Source: Bacillus sp. USDA818B3_A (GTDB lineage Bacteria > Bacillota > Bacilli > Bacillales > Cytobacillaceae). Taken from it: 64,000 nucleotides of DNA. The position numbers were made by a program, and so were the translations under genes. Shown here piece by piece: positions 8,170-17,269 of this stretch (position 1 is the stretch's first letter; each line of letters opens with the position of its first letter). The notes beneath the pieces were generated by a model. The model saw only the letters and a list, made by a program, of their open reading frames with translations. It made no database searches and was not told the origin of the DNA. The stretch covers positions 528,086 through 592,085 of the forward strand of contig NZ_JAABNN010000001.1 in NCBI RefSeq assembly GCF_009928415.1. Reading direction: 5' to 3'.

Positions 8170-9033
8170 TTATCCCTTCATTCCCGCTGAAATATTGGCA
8201 CCTTTGATAAAATACCGCTGGAATAGAAAGAAAATCAATATCGTCGGAATCATCACCATTACAGACATGGCCATTAAATAATTCCATTGCGTCTGGACAC
8301 TACCTTTAAAAGTCTGAAGTCCCAATTGAAGGGTATACAGGTTTTCATCACTTAGATACAATAAAGGTCCCAACAGGTCATTCCAAGAACCCGTAAAGGA
8401 GAAAATCGCGACGGTAATCAAAGCCGGCTTAACCAGCGGCATAGCTATCGACCACCAAATTCGAAAATGACTTGCCCCGTCCATTATCGCAGCTTCTATT
8501 ATTCCGTTCGGAATCGTCAGCATAAATTGTCTAATGAGAAAGATATTAAACGCACTCCCCAAAAAGGCCGGCACGACAAGCGGCAGGTAGGTATTGACCC
8601 ACCCTAATTTTGAAAATAAAACATACTGCGGCACCATCGTTACAAAACCAGGAATCAGCATGGTGGACAGTACCAAAACAAACAGAACATTCCTGCCCTT
8701 AAATCGGACCTTGGCAAATCCATAGGCGATAAAGGCGTTGACAAAGACATTACCAATTGTACTCATTGCAGCAATTAGTAAGGTATTCAAACTCCATCTC
8801 GGAAAATCGCCAGTTTTCCATGCCTCTATGTAATTAGAAAAATGAAACTCCTTTGGAAAAAAGGAAGGAGGGTATTGCATGATCTCCTGTGGGGATTTTA
8901 GAGAAGTGGAGATCATCCACCAAAGTGGTGTGAGTAATACGACACTTCCTATGAAAAGGACTAGAAACACCATCGATTTTTTAAAGTTGAGCTTTTTGTT
9001 TTTCTCCGCCCTTCTTACTCCTGCTCCAATCAC
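8170..9033 (-). CDS. Carbohydrate ABC transporter permease, MalG type
   Basis: A 287-residue inner-membrane permease with six hydrophobic segments and the cytoplasmic EAA loop EAAIMDGASHFRIWWSIAMPLVKP (quoted in part: EAAIMDGAS, about residue 185) that contacts the ATPase. The start is GTG at 9033 and overlaps the stop of the preceding permease by four bases (GTGA), a sign of translational coupling. Third gene of the operon binding protein - MalF type - MalG type. No ATP-binding subunit is encoded; in Bacilli a shared MsmX-type ATPase usually serves such importers. No enzyme gene identifies the sugar. Confidence 0.92.
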   Translation of the reverse strand: MIGAGVRRAEKNKKLNFKKSMVFLVLFIGSVVLLTPLWWMISTSLKSPQEIMQYPPSFFPKEFHFSNYIEAWKTGDFPRWSLNTLLIAAMSTIGNVFVNAFIAYGFAKVRFKGRNVLFVLVLSTMLIPGFVTMVPQYVLFSKLGWVNTYLPLVVPAFLGSAFNIFLIRQFMLTIPNGIIEAAIMDGASHFRIWWSIAMPLVKPALITVAIFSFTGSWNDLLGPLLYLSDENLYTLQLGLQTFKGSVQTQWNYLMAMSVMVMIPTILIFFLFQRYFIKGANISAGMKG

Positions 9034-10019
9034 TTTTCATCGCCTCCTTCATAATAAACCCATTTTTTCCCTGCCTTTAAATTAATAAATGTCAGCACCA
9101 TAATGATGATAAATAAGAACCAAGCCATGGCCGAGGCATATCCCATATCGAAGGATCTGAATGCATTATTCCACATATGCAGATTGTAGAATAGGAGCGA
9201 ATTGCCTGGTCCGCCCTGTCCATTCTGAGTCATGACATAAGCTTCTTGGAAAATTTGAAATGATCCGATGGTACTCGTAATGATATCAAAGAAAATAATT
9301 GGCGTGATCATCGGAAGAGTTATGTGGAAGAATTTTTGATAACCGCTCGCCCCATCTAAATCCGCCGCTTCATATAAAGACGGAGAAATCCCTTGCATTC
9401 TGCCTAGGTATAAAAGCATCCCTCCACCTACACTCCACATTTTCATCAATATCAGAGCCGGCTTTGTCCAGTGCGGATCAAACAACCATGAGGGACCTTC
9501 GATTCCGAATATATGTAAAAATTGATTCACTAACCCTGTGGACGGACTTAACAGCTGCATCCATAGGAAGTACAGTGCAATGCCGGATAGAATGGAAGGA
9601 AGATAATAGATGGTACGGAATACCCTCATCCCTTTCACCTTTTGGTTTAATAGGACAGCAATCGCAATTGCTCCGGCCGTTGTCAATGGTACAGAAAACA
9701 TAACATAGTAAAGAGTATTCCAGAGTGATGTCCAGAACATGTCATCTAGTGTGAACATTCTTTTATAGTTTTCTAGTCCGATAAAATTCATCTTGGACGT
9801 AATATTATAATCTGTAAAGCTGGCAAAAAGAGAAAAAACTAGAGGGCCTGCAGTCAGCCCAACAAAACCAATCAGCCAGGGTAAAATAAATACATAGCCT
9901 ATCAGACTACGTTTCCACGTAACACTAGAAACCGGCCGAGCCCCAAGCTTTGTCTCAGTCGTGCTCAACGGTATACTCGGCATGCTAGTTTCTACTTGAC
10001 GCGCTGCCACTTTTTCCAT
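9030..10019 (-). CDS. Carbohydrate ABC transporter permease, MalF type
   Basis: A 329-residue permease with a soluble N-terminal tail and six transmembrane segments; EAA loop YEAADLDGASGYQKFFHITLP (about residues 220-240). Start placed at ATG 10019 with AAAGGA upstream; a longer frame to 10076 would add a Lys/Arg-rich tail without ribosome site. Heterodimer partner of the permease at 8170-9033, and coupled to it by a four-base overlap. Belongs to the CUT1 family of sugar importers. Confidence 0.92.
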   Translation of the reverse strand: MEKVAARQVETSMPSIPLSTTETKLGARPVSSVTWKRSLIGYVFILPWLIGFVGLTAGPLVFSLFASFTDYNITSKMNFIGLENYKRMFTLDDMFWTSLWNTLYYVMFSVPLTTAGAIAIAVLLNQKVKGMRVFRTIYYLPSILSGIALYFLWMQLLSPSTGLVNQFLHIFGIEGPSWLFDPHWTKPALILMKMWSVGGGMLLYLGRMQGISPSLYEAADLDGASGYQKFFHITLPMITPIIFFDIITSTIGSFQIFQEAYVMTQNGQGGPGNSLLFYNLHMWNNAFRSFDMGYASAMAWFLFIIIMVLTFINLKAGKKWVYYEGGDEK

Positions 10020-10078
10020 CCTGCATATTCCTTTCCTATATGAGTAAGAGAAGCGTAAAGTCCGCTTCTCTTTCAACG

Positions 10079-11371
10079 TTATTTTTTCATTTTGGCGACA
10101 TTTTTTTCTGCTTTCGTTAAGGCTTTTAAAGGTGTTATTTTTCCGGCAATTGCTGACTCTACCAAGGGATTAATTCGTTCTTGATAGTCAGGAAACTGAT
10201 TAGGAACCGGCGATAGTGTGGTATATTGTAGTGAATCTACTGCGGTCCGGTACACCGTTTTAGCGTCACCTGTTAAACCATTCATCACACTATTTGAAGC
10301 TTTTATATTGGCGACATTATCGTAATTCTTCTCTGCCCAATATTTTTGCGCTTTTTCCCCAGTCAGATATTTAATAAATTCCATAGCTTCTTTTGGATGC
10401 TTGGCTCCCTTCGGAACTTCTGCCACGAATCCGCCGCCGTCACTATACGGCTTGCTGTTTTCATCAAATGCCGGCATCGTTGTTACACCAAAGTTCATTT
10501 TTGTACCTGAGTCACGGATTTGAGTATAAAAGGTGGCTACATCTGTAAACATGGCAACCTTTCCTGCAATAAATGGATTGGTTTGCCCGTTGGAGAATTC
10601 AGCTTGATAGTTTTGGATGTTCTTCTTTCCGTAGCGTGTTTGCCAGTCAGCTAACCATTCTAAGGCTTTCACTTTATTTGGCGTATTTATTTTTAAATCT
10701 CCGTTCTCGACGTATCCAACCCCATTATCCGCATTTTTCAGCCAGCTGGGTGCACCGAAGCCGCCAAACAAAGGATAAAATCCAATGCGTGTATATTTTC
10801 CGTCTTGCTTTATATCCAGCTTTTCGGCATATTCTTCAAGCTCTTTCCAGGTGGCTGGAGGTTTGTTAGGATCCAAACCTGCTTCTTTAAATGCGTCCTT
10901 ATTGTAAAATAGCAATCTCGTATCGGTTGTAAACGGAACCGCGTAGGGTTTGTCCTTGTATAGTACCGTTTCCCAAAGATTCGGGTAAAACTGTTTTTTA
11001 TATGTATCTTGATCTATGTATTTTGATAAATCCTCTGCCTGATTGTTTTCGGCACGCTGCGAAACACTATTAATATCATTGATTACGACGTCAGCAGGGT
11101 TACGTGCAGCTACAGCCGCCAGGTTTTTGGTCCAAATATCCCCCCAAGGGATAAAGGTATGTTTAACCAAGATTTTGTCCTGTGATCGGTTAAAGTCATC
11201 AACTATTTTTTCAATAACCGGCCGTCTTGTTTCTGATCCCCAGAACGTCCAAAAATCGACGACTACTTTCCCATTTGAACTAGCAGCACTGCTCTTGCTC
11301 GAACATCCAGACAGGATGGTTGACAGGAGCAGGAGTATCACAAGTGATAAACTTCCAAGTATCTTTTTCAT
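10079..11371 (-). CDS. Sugar ABC transporter substrate-binding lipoprotein
   Basis: A 430-residue CUT1-type solute-binding protein. The ATG at 11371 (AAGGAG upstream) begins a lipoprotein signal peptide MKKILGSLSLVILLLLSTILSGC with the lipobox LSGC, so it is anchored to the outer face of the membrane. The mature part starts with VVVDFWTFWGSETRRP, typical of extracellular-solute-binding family 1. It would capture an oligo- or monosaccharide and hand it to the two permeases encoded next. Upstream 11372-11580 carries the operon promoter; I see no clear cre site there. Which sugar is bound cannot be read from the sequence. Confidence 0.92.
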   Translation of the reverse strand: MKKILGSLSLVILLLLSTILSGCSSKSSAASSNGKVVVDFWTFWGSETRRPVIEKIVDDFNRSQDKILVKHTFIPWGDIWTKNLAAVAARNPADVVINDINSVSQRAENNQAEDLSKYIDQDTYKKQFYPNLWETVLYKDKPYAVPFTTDTRLLFYNKDAFKEAGLDPNKPPATWKELEEYAEKLDIKQDGKYTRIGFYPLFGGFGAPSWLKNADNGVGYVENGDLKINTPNKVKALEWLADWQTRYGKKNIQNYQAEFSNGQTNPFIAGKVAMFTDVATFYTQIRDSGTKMNFGVTTMPAFDENSKPYSDGGGFVAEVPKGAKHPKEAMEFIKYLTGEKAQKYWAEKNYDNVANIKASNSVMNGLTGDAKTVYRTAVDSLQYTTLSPVPNQFPDYQERINPLVESAIAGKITPLKALTKAEKNVAKMKK

Positions 11372-11580
11372 ATGGCAGCTCCTTAGTTTGATTAATATTC
11401 GAAAAGATATCCGGAATCTTTTACTAAAAGACATATACCCCGAATCCTGTCTAATAAACCAATTTCCTGTCAAAACAGGAGAAAAGTCTCATAAATATCA
11501 CCAAAGTAAATACACAGCAATACAAGTGGATTCAACTATTCCTGTATCCTCGCCTTAGGTTAAATGGGATGTTGAACATA

Positions 11581-11612
11581 AAAAAACCCCTGGAAGGTTC
11601 TTCCCGGGTATT
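11581..11612 (-). terminator. Terminator after the stressosome operon
   Basis: Minus strand ACCCGGGAA...TTCCAGGGGT hairpin followed by seven Ts, 20 bases after the stop of the RsbR-like gene. Confidence 0.8.
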
Positions 11613-11628
11613 ATACATATGTATAAGT

Positions 11629-12450
11629 TTAAGTAAGATAACTATTTAATGTTTGCTGTAAGGTTGCTTTTGTTTCTGTATAACTAGTAAGATCAATTCC
11701 TAAATGAACCATACTTCTGACAAGTTCCGGGCGTAATCCAGTTATGACTGATTTAGCCCCCATCAGCGTAATCCCAATCAACACTTTTTGGAAATGAGCA
11801 ATGGTTACTTCGTCCATTTCCGATATACCAGACAAGTCGATTATCAAAGTTAGAATCCTTAACTTTGCTATATCTGTTAAAACTTTTTCTTCAATAATAT
11901 CCATGCGATAAGAATCGAATGTACCGATTAACGGCAGTACAGCTACTGTTTGGCTGACTGGTATAATAGGTACCGATAGGTGTTCTACTAATTTCCTTTG
12001 GGAAAGGATTAATTCATCTTTATACTGTGAATAACTAATAAAGAACGAGTTTAAAAATTCATCAATCCCATCATTAACCTTTTTCTCCAATTCAAAAAAA
12101 TCATCAACAAATTTTGCATTTTCATTGACTTGATCATATAGATTAATAAAATGCCATAATGTCCGCCTAATTGCATGCACCCATTCTAATTTAAACGCAA
12201 GAGTTAATGAAAATTTCGCCCATGCAATGCCTTCTTCATTAGCAAAAGCAATAAGTTCTTCGTTTCTACTTTCCACCACATAAAGAACAAGCCTTTGAGC
12301 ATTTTTCAATAAATCAATATTACCCTCTCTTAAAATACTTTCAATATTAGAAGCGACATTGACAGCCTCAGATAATAGTTTTTCCTGAAATTCTTGTTTA
12401 TTATTATTAATATATTCGGATAAGTTATTCGTATCATAGAATGTTTCCAA
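11629..12450 (-). CDS. RsbR-type stressosome co-antagonist (STAS domain protein)
   Basis: A 273-residue protein with an N-terminal all-helical, non-heme-globin-like sensor part (about 1-150) and a C-terminal STAS domain (about 160-273: VLPLIGTFDSYRMDIIEEKV, then LIIDLSGISEMDEVTIAHF and GAKSVITGLRPELV). This is the plan of B. subtilis RsbRA-RD, which build the stressosome shell with RsbS. By eye, the position equivalent to the phosphorylated Thr205 of RsbRA appears to be non-threonine (MDEVTIAH); this alignment needs checking. Start set at TTG 12450 with AAGGAGG eight bases upstream. Last gene of the module and followed by a terminator. Confidence 0.85.
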   Translation of the reverse strand: METFYDTNNLSEYINNNKQEFQEKLLSEAVNVASNIESILREGNIDLLKNAQRLVLYVVESRNEELIAFANEEGIAWAKFSLTLAFKLEWVHAIRRTLWHFINLYDQVNENAKFVDDFFELEKKVNDGIDEFLNSFFISYSQYKDELILSQRKLVEHLSVPIIPVSQTVAVLPLIGTFDSYRMDIIEEKVLTDIAKLRILTLIIDLSGISEMDEVTIAHFQKVLIGITLMGAKSVITGLRPELVRSMVHLGIDLTSYTETKATLQQTLNSYLT

Positions 12451-12539
12451 AATTTTATTCCTCCTTGTTAAATCTCTACTATATCTACAGAGGGACCCCA
12501 TGGTAATACCCGCTTTTTTGAGTAATGAAACATGCTTTT

Positions 12540-13154
12540 TTAAAAAATTTGACCTACAATATATGTCAGGTCATCTTTCCCTTTTTTTGCATGGTTATCT
12601 AAAAAGTTAGAGATTTCTTCAATCGAACTAGAGGAACTTGCTAATGCCTTAATACCGGGTATTGCAAGACCATCCGTATGAATAATAAACTTGGACCCCA
12701 TTTCATAAGAAAATGTTTCGCATCGGTATGTTTGGGGCCTTCCGGATAAATATCCATGGATAGGCAGTGGATAGATGAACTTTCCAGACGGACAAGAAAG
12801 TACAAACTGAATGTTTCCAACCGAGCTATAGGTGAATGTTTTCTGTAAAAAATGTACCTTTAAAATAGATATCGTTGCACCTCTTTTATCCTTTAGGACC
12901 TGATTACAACTTTCAATTAATATATCTACCTCTTGGTCATGTTTTTTTTCCACTTCCAGCCGAATCGCGTTTGACGAATGATAGGCATGTTCCCCGCTCC
13001 CTAAACCATCAGCAACCACACAAATAAAGTATTCGTCTGTTACTTTCATATAAAAGCTATCCCCGTTAAACACATTACCTTCCTTAGGTATTTGATAGGC
13101 AATTGCCTGAATATGTTGGTTACAGTCACGTTCAAGCATTTTTTTACGATGCAT
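12540..13154 (-). CDS. rsbX: RsbX-type PP2C phosphatase
   Basis: A ~204-residue PP2C-family Ser/Thr phosphatase: VVADGLGSGEHAYHSSNAI (metal-binding Asp, about residue 50), RGATISILKV (~95), SVGNIQFVL (~115), FIIHTDGL (~160) and DDLTYIVGQ (C-terminal Asp). In B. subtilis RsbX removes phosphate from RsbS and RsbR and so resets the stressosome. It sits in the middle of the module here rather than after sigB. The start is uncertain; ATG at 13154 is chosen because AAAGG lies about 11 bases upstream, while a TTG at 13163 would be too close to it. Confidence 0.85.
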   Translation of the reverse strand: MHRKKMLERDCNQHIQAIAYQIPKEGNVFNGDSFYMKVTDEYFICVVADGLGSGEHAYHSSNAIRLEVEKKHDQEVDILIESCNQVLKDKRGATISILKVHFLQKTFTYSSVGNIQFVLSCPSGKFIYPLPIHGYLSGRPQTYRCETFSYEMGSKFIIHTDGLAIPGIKALASSSSSIEEISNFLDNHAKKGKDDLTYIVGQIF

Positions 13155-13228
13155 CTTTACCAATGCCTTTCATAAAGTTTTTGTTTTTTTACTTGTTTTT
13201 CCATCCTCAATAATTGTTTAAACATTAT

Positions 13229-14233
13229 TTACACTCTTTTAAAAATAATCAGCGTAAAATCATCCCTAATCTCGAAATTTTGTAATCTCTCGATATCACG
13301 ATAAATGTTTTCCACCATTTCTTGTGCGGACAAATGCATATAGCTTTCAATCAAATCAGTAATGATTGATCGTTCAATAAATCCCTGTTCTGTCCTTGAT
13401 TCAGTCACACCGTCAGATAGCATAACGATCATATCTCCGGGGCTAACCTTTTTTTCATATTGTTCATATGTTATATCCTGTTCTACACCTAAAACCATGC
13501 CTCTTGTTATAAGGTCCTCAAAGGATTGTGAAGACGCGTGATAATAGAATCCTTGTTCATGCCCTGCAGCAGCATATGTAAACATATGATTACTGAAATC
13601 ATATACTCCGTAAAACATGGTAATAAACATACTTGAATCAAGATTATTTTCTACGACTCTGTTTAAAATGCATAACACTTCGTTTGGATTATTTCTGGAT
13701 TTTGGTAAACTGTCCATTGCGTACTTAATCATAGACATACATAGGGCGGCAGGTACTCCTTTGCCAATTACATCTGCTATGGCTATACTAATACTTTTTC
13801 CATCCTCAACAAAGCGGTAAAAATCTCCATTTATTTTCTTTGCCGGTACACTGATGGCACCGATATCTACTTCCGCAAGCTTCGGAATAGACGTTTCTAA
13901 AAAGTTTTCTTGTATGCTCGCAGCCATTTCCATTTCCGTTTTTATTTCATTCTGCTTGTTCCTTAAGCTCTGATGTTCTTGATAGGCTAAGCCATAGTTC
14001 ATCATAAATTCAATCAGGAAATCAAACGAAGCTAGCACATCGTCTCCAATATCCGGAAAAAGCTCCTTTAAGACTTTACAATGGATACTTATAATTTCTT
14101 CAGGAGGTATTTGCTGTTCAATGGATTTCCTGCTAAACATTTGTCCTTGATACAGTGCTGCTTCGGAAGATTCATCTATATATCTCCGAAGCATTTCCCG
14201 ATAACTGGATTCTAAAATCGGTTTAAAATCCAT
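13229..14233 (-). CDS. rsbU: RsbU-type PP2C phosphatase, environmental stress branch
   Basis: A 334-residue protein with an N-terminal helical RsbT-binding domain (about 1-85), a linker coiled coil (LRNKQNEIKTEMEMAASIQ) and a SpoIIE/PP2C domain (about 120-334) with KINGDFYRF, IAIADVIGKGVPAAL, MLSDGVTE and RDDFTLIIFK carrying the metal-binding aspartates. In B. subtilis, RsbU is activated by RsbT and dephosphorylates RsbV, which then frees sigma-B. RsbV, RsbW and SigB are not encoded in this window, so they must lie elsewhere if the pathway is complete. Gene is three bases from rsbT. Confidence 0.93.
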   Translation of the reverse strand: MDFKPILESSYREMLRRYIDESSEAALYQGQMFSRKSIEQQIPPEEIISIHCKVLKELFPDIGDDVLASFDFLIEFMMNYGLAYQEHQSLRNKQNEIKTEMEMAASIQENFLETSIPKLAEVDIGAISVPAKKINGDFYRFVEDGKSISIAIADVIGKGVPAALCMSMIKYAMDSLPKSRNNPNEVLCILNRVVENNLDSSMFITMFYGVYDFSNHMFTYAAAGHEQGFYYHASSQSFEDLITRGMVLGVEQDITYEQYEKKVSPGDMIVMLSDGVTESRTEQGFIERSIITDLIESYMHLSAQEMVENIYRDIERLQNFEIRDDFTLIIFKRV

Positions 14234-14236
14234 CCT

Positions 14237-14650
14237 TTAACCAAACCTCCCTTTAAGCCACTTTACTGCCTGAATGGTTGTCCCTTTCCCGCGTGAGGAG
14301 ATTAAATCAAATTCATCCATTAAGCGTTTCACTCCTGGTAATCCTGCCCCTAAACCGCCAGATGTGGAAAACCCATCCTCCATCGCTTTCCTAATATCCT
14401 GAATTCCGGGGCCCTGGTCTAGAGCGGTTACTTTTAAACCTCTTTTATCAAAAGATTTTACAGGCTCGAAATGAATCTCTCCCTTGCCGGCATACAAATA
14501 AATATTACGTGCCAGCTCAGAAATGACAGTAGTGATTCTTGTCTGGTCAACTGTACCAAACCCTAGCTCTTTAGCAATGTTTCTTCCTAACTGCCTAGCT
14601 GTAACGATATCCCATTCTGATAATATTTTTACAGAGGATTCGTTTTCCAT
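14237..14650 (-). CDS. rsbT: RsbT-type serine kinase / switch protein
   Basis: A 137-residue GHKL-type kinase: N box SELARNIYLYA (about residue 45), G1 box ALDQGPGI (~77) and G2 box GGLGAGLPGVKRLMDEF (~100). RsbT phosphorylates RsbS and RsbR in the stressosome, is released, and activates RsbU. The normal length (~133) is kept and all ATP-binding motifs look intact. It lies between rsbS (three bases) and rsbU (three bases), so S, T and U are one tightly packed transcription unit. Confidence 0.95.
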   Translation of the reverse strand: MENESSVKILSEWDIVTARQLGRNIAKELGFGTVDQTRITTVISELARNIYLYAGKGEIHFEPVKSFDKRGLKVTALDQGPGIQDIRKAMEDGFSTSGGLGAGLPGVKRLMDEFDLISSRGKGTTIQAVKWLKGRFG

Positions 14651-14653
14651 ATC

Positions 14654-15016
14654 CTAATCCCCCAAATCCCTTTGTAAAATTTCTAACCCCTTTTCTAGAT
14701 CTAATGCTGTATCGACATCTTTAAGATGAATTCCAAGTTCGACTAACGTAATCGCTACAGCTGGTTGAATCCCAGTTATAACAACTTTTACACCCATCAT
14801 TCTAGACATACTAATCACATCACCTAGAACTTTAGCAATAAAGGAATCAATCATATCAACAGACGTTAAATCTATGACAACACCGCTAGCGCCAGTTTCA
14901 TGTATCCTTTGGAGCAATGATTCTTGAAATTCAATTGCCGTTTTATCATCGAGCTCCCATTGAATGGAAACAAACAGATAATTATATAATTTTAATATTG
15001 GTATTCTTGTATTCAT
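14654..15016 (-). CDS. rsbS: RsbS-type STAS protein of the stressosome
   Basis: A 120-residue single STAS domain, the same length as B. subtilis RsbS (121). The phosphorylation site region reads [15 protein letters not shown], with Ser58 matching the known Ser59. It forms the stressosome core together with RsbR-type proteins and holds RsbT. The start is the ATG at 15016 with GGAGG seven bases upstream. First gene of the S-T-U-X-R module; the 225-base region upstream holds a 14-bp palindrome (15148-15161) and the sigma-B-type small RNA unit. Confidence 0.95.
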   Translation of the reverse strand: MNTRIPILKLYNYLFVSIQWELDDKTAIEFQESLLQRIHETGASGVVIDLTSVDMIDSFIAKVLGDVISMSRMMGVKVVITGIQPAVAITLVELGIHLKDVDTALDLEKGLEILQRDLGD

Positions 15017-15147
15017 TGTATTCCTCCATGTATACAATCTATCGATTCGTCTTCACTATCATCGTATCACTACAAGCCCCCTAAAATTAACAAGACTTTA
15101 GCACTGTATTTTTCAACAACCCTACGACTGCTTATCGGTCTTTAGAA

Positions 15148-15161
15148 TACCAATATTGGTA
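15148..15161. promoter_or_regulatory. Perfect 14-bp palindrome upstream of rsbS
   Basis: TACCAATATTGGTA, about 130 bases before the rsbS start. A plausible protein-binding site for the rsb operon, but no family is identified. Confidence 0.3.
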
Positions 15162-15241
15162 AATATTAATAAATTCACTAAAAATATCAGTCCTTCTACC
15201 CATTAACAAAGTCATAACAAGTTGCATTAGGTAAAGGAATC

Positions 15242-15309
15242 AAAAAAAAGGACTATCAATAAGATAGTCAAAGATAATAGCAAAGTAAGGTATGGGGAAA
15301 GCAGCTAAT
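15242..15309 (-). ncRNA. Candidate sigma-B-dependent small RNA, copy B
   Basis: A short unit between the epimerase gene and rsbS. From a likely start near 15309 the minus strand reads through TTAGCTGCTTTCCCCATA and ends at a terminator at 15242-15269 (stem GACTATC/GATAGTC, extended by one base pair, then eight Ts). It matches the unit at 1480-1550 along its whole length. The C-rich stretch is shorter here (CCCC against CCCCCCC), the kind of difference seen between paralogous small RNAs. If the terminator is leaky, the same promoter could also feed rsbS. Confidence 0.6.
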
Positions 15310-15315
15310 TATTAG

Positions 15316-15340
15316 ATACCCGTATTTAAAAAAGTTAAAC
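15316..15340 (-). promoter_or_regulatory. Sigma-B-type promoter for small RNA copy B
   Basis: Minus strand GTTTAA (15340-15335), 13-base spacer, GGGTAT (15321-15316): an exact match to the Bacillus sigma-B consensus. The -35 box starts two bases after the stop codon of the upstream epimerase gene. Confidence 0.7.
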
Positions 15341-15341
15341 A

Positions 15342-16349
15342 CTAAAAATCTAATTTATAATATTCTTTATACCAATCTATGAATTTTCCTAACCCTTCGT
15401 TAATGCTTGTTTTTGGTTTAAAACCAATTTCATTTTCTAGGTCTTCTACATCTGCATATGTCACATGAACATCTCCTGGCTGCATAGGGAGAAATTCCTT
15501 ATTTGCCTTTTTCCCGATTTTCTCCTCTAACACCGAAATAAATGTCATAAGATCTTCCGGTTGGTTATTGCCTATATTATAAACTTTGTGAGGTGCTGTA
15601 CTCGAAATACCAGGCACTTGGATTCGTTCTGGTTTTTTATCCATTAAACGGACAATTCCTTCTACAATATCATCAATGTACGTAAAATCCCTCTTCATCT
15701 GACCATAATTAAAAACTTGAATTTTTTCTCCATTCATTATGGCTTTTGTAAACATAAAATACGACATATCAGGTCTGCCCCACGGGCCGTAAACCGTAAA
15801 AAATCTTAAACCGGTTGCCGGCAGATCATATAAATGACTATAGGTGTGCGCCATTAATTCATTGGCACGTTTGGTAGCTGCATACAAACTTACCGGGTAA
15901 TCGACATTATCCTCCGTTGAAAACGGCAATTTTGTATTTGCTCCATAAACAGAACTTGTCGAAGCATAGATCAGGTGTTCAATTTTATGATGACGGCAGC
16001 ATTCCAAAATATTTATAAACCCAACGACATTCGATTCAATATAGGCATAAGGATTTTCTAAGCTATAGCGAACCCCTGCTTGTGCGGCTAAATGAATCAC
16101 AATATCTATTTGACCTTGCTTGAAAATTTTTTCCATCGCTTCTTTGTCTTCAATGGAACATAATTCAAAATTGAAGTTTTTATATACCTCTAATTGCTTT
16201 AATCTTGCTTTTTTTAGATTGACATCGTAATAACTGTTTAAGTTATCTACTCCTATAATCACATAATTGTTTAATAGTAATCGTTTTGACAAGTGAAACC
16301 CAATGAAGCCTGCACAACCAGTTATTAAGATCGTTTTCAATTTCGTCAA
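15342..16349 (-). CDS. UDP-glucuronate 4-epimerase-like NAD-dependent epimerase
   Basis: A 335-residue extended [18 protein letters not shown] (NAD-binding, about residue 11), [14 protein letters not shown] (~88), ASTSSVYG (~125), YAATKRANE (catalytic Tyr/Lys, ~150) and [13 protein letters not shown] (~180) are those of UDP-glucuronate 4-epimerases of the GalE superfamily, which supply UDP-galacturonate for capsule or cell-wall polymers. No other polysaccharide gene is adjacent on this strand except the kinase-like gene at 16433. Single gene with the candidate small RNA promoter immediately after it. Confidence 0.88.
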   Translation of the reverse strand: MTKLKTILITGCAGFIGFHLSKRLLLNNYVIIGVDNLNSYYDVNLKKARLKQLEVYKNFNFELCSIEDKEAMEKIFKQGQIDIVIHLAAQAGVRYSLENPYAYIESNVVGFINILECCRHHKIEHLIYASTSSVYGANTKLPFSTEDNVDYPVSLYAATKRANELMAHTYSHLYDLPATGLRFFTVYGPWGRPDMSYFMFTKAIMNGEKIQVFNYGQMKRDFTYIDDIVEGIVRLMDKKPERIQVPGISSTAPHKVYNIGNNQPEDLMTFISVLEEKIGKKANKEFLPMQPGDVHVTYADVEDLENEIGFKPKTSINEGLGKFIDWYKEYYKLDF

Positions 16350-16432
16350 CTTTGGCCCCCTTTTCTAATGGCTCGGACAATAAAATATTGCCATAAAAGC
16401 AAGTAACCTATAAAGGCTCTTACTGTTGGTAT

Positions 16433-17029
16433 TTATAACCGATTGAAATCTATATTTTTTTGCCAATCTTCATAGCTTTCAGGGTCGATTTCTTTTGCTT
16501 GCTTCAAAAATGTGTCCAAAAGTCCCAGATTCTTCAAATCACGAAACATCTTAGGATTGTATGGGTCATTCTTAGTTAGTCCATCTGAGTGATCAATCGC
16601 TTTTAGGACATCTCCTTCTGTAATAATAAAATGTCCGATTGATGTCTTGATCCTAGTAAATCCAACCCGCTTTAGTTCTTTTCGAATCAGAATGATTTGT
16701 TTTGTAAAAGATACTGGGATCGTTTTTGCCTTCTTTAAGTAATCCTTTAAATTCATTCCTTTTAAATAGTCCATAATGACATAGTTAGGTCCGACTTCAT
16801 AAACATTTGGAACCCTATGAGTGTTCGAAGCCGCCTCAAGTGCCTTTCCTTCCTTTATCGCCGCATCTGGATTTACATATATTTTCACGCAACGATCTTC
16901 GCTAAGCTGAAAAACAGCACCTTGACTTCCTTCCCCAATTAGTTTCAGTGAGGTTGGATTATGAATAATAAGCTCTTTTTTACCATTGATTTCTGTTCTT
17001 TCGACTCTTATATTTTTATAATCTTCCAT
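16433..17029 (-). CDS. YrzF-like small protein kinase homologue
   Basis: A ~198-residue kinase-fold protein. A glycine-rich loop GEGSQGAVFQ (about residue 32), an apparent catalytic Lys in CVKIYVNP (~47) and the hinge YVIMDYLKG (~85) are visible, while the HRD/DFG half is poorly kept (IKTSIGHFIITEGDVLKAIDH). This matches small YrzF-type serine/threonine kinase homologues of Bacilli, whose target is unknown. Start at ATG 17029 is favoured by GGTGAT upstream; a longer ATG at 17044 is possible. Single gene. Confidence 0.7.
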   Translation of the reverse strand: MEDYKNIRVERTEINGKKELIIHNPTSLKLIGEGSQGAVFQLSEDRCVKIYVNPDAAIKEGKALEAASNTHRVPNVYEVGPNYVIMDYLKGMNLKDYLKKAKTIPVSFTKQIILIRKELKRVGFTRIKTSIGHFIITEGDVLKAIDHSDGLTKNDPYNPKMFRDLKNLGLLDTFLKQAKEIDPESYEDWQKNIDFNRL

Positions 17030-17269
17030 CCAATCTATCACCATTTTCTACTTTTGGATAACCACTAACTATAATATGAAAAAATTCCTTTGTTGATTTA
17101 GGTTAATCACATATTTTTTCACAAAATGAAGCAGCCCTTTACAAAAAAACGCGAAAAATATGTTTTTGTCCATTTCAAATTTTTTTTTTTTGAATCTAAT
17201 ATAAAAGAGGATTTGTAAATTTCTAGCATTTATAAATTGGACAAGAATAACTCAAAAAGGAGAAGTAAG

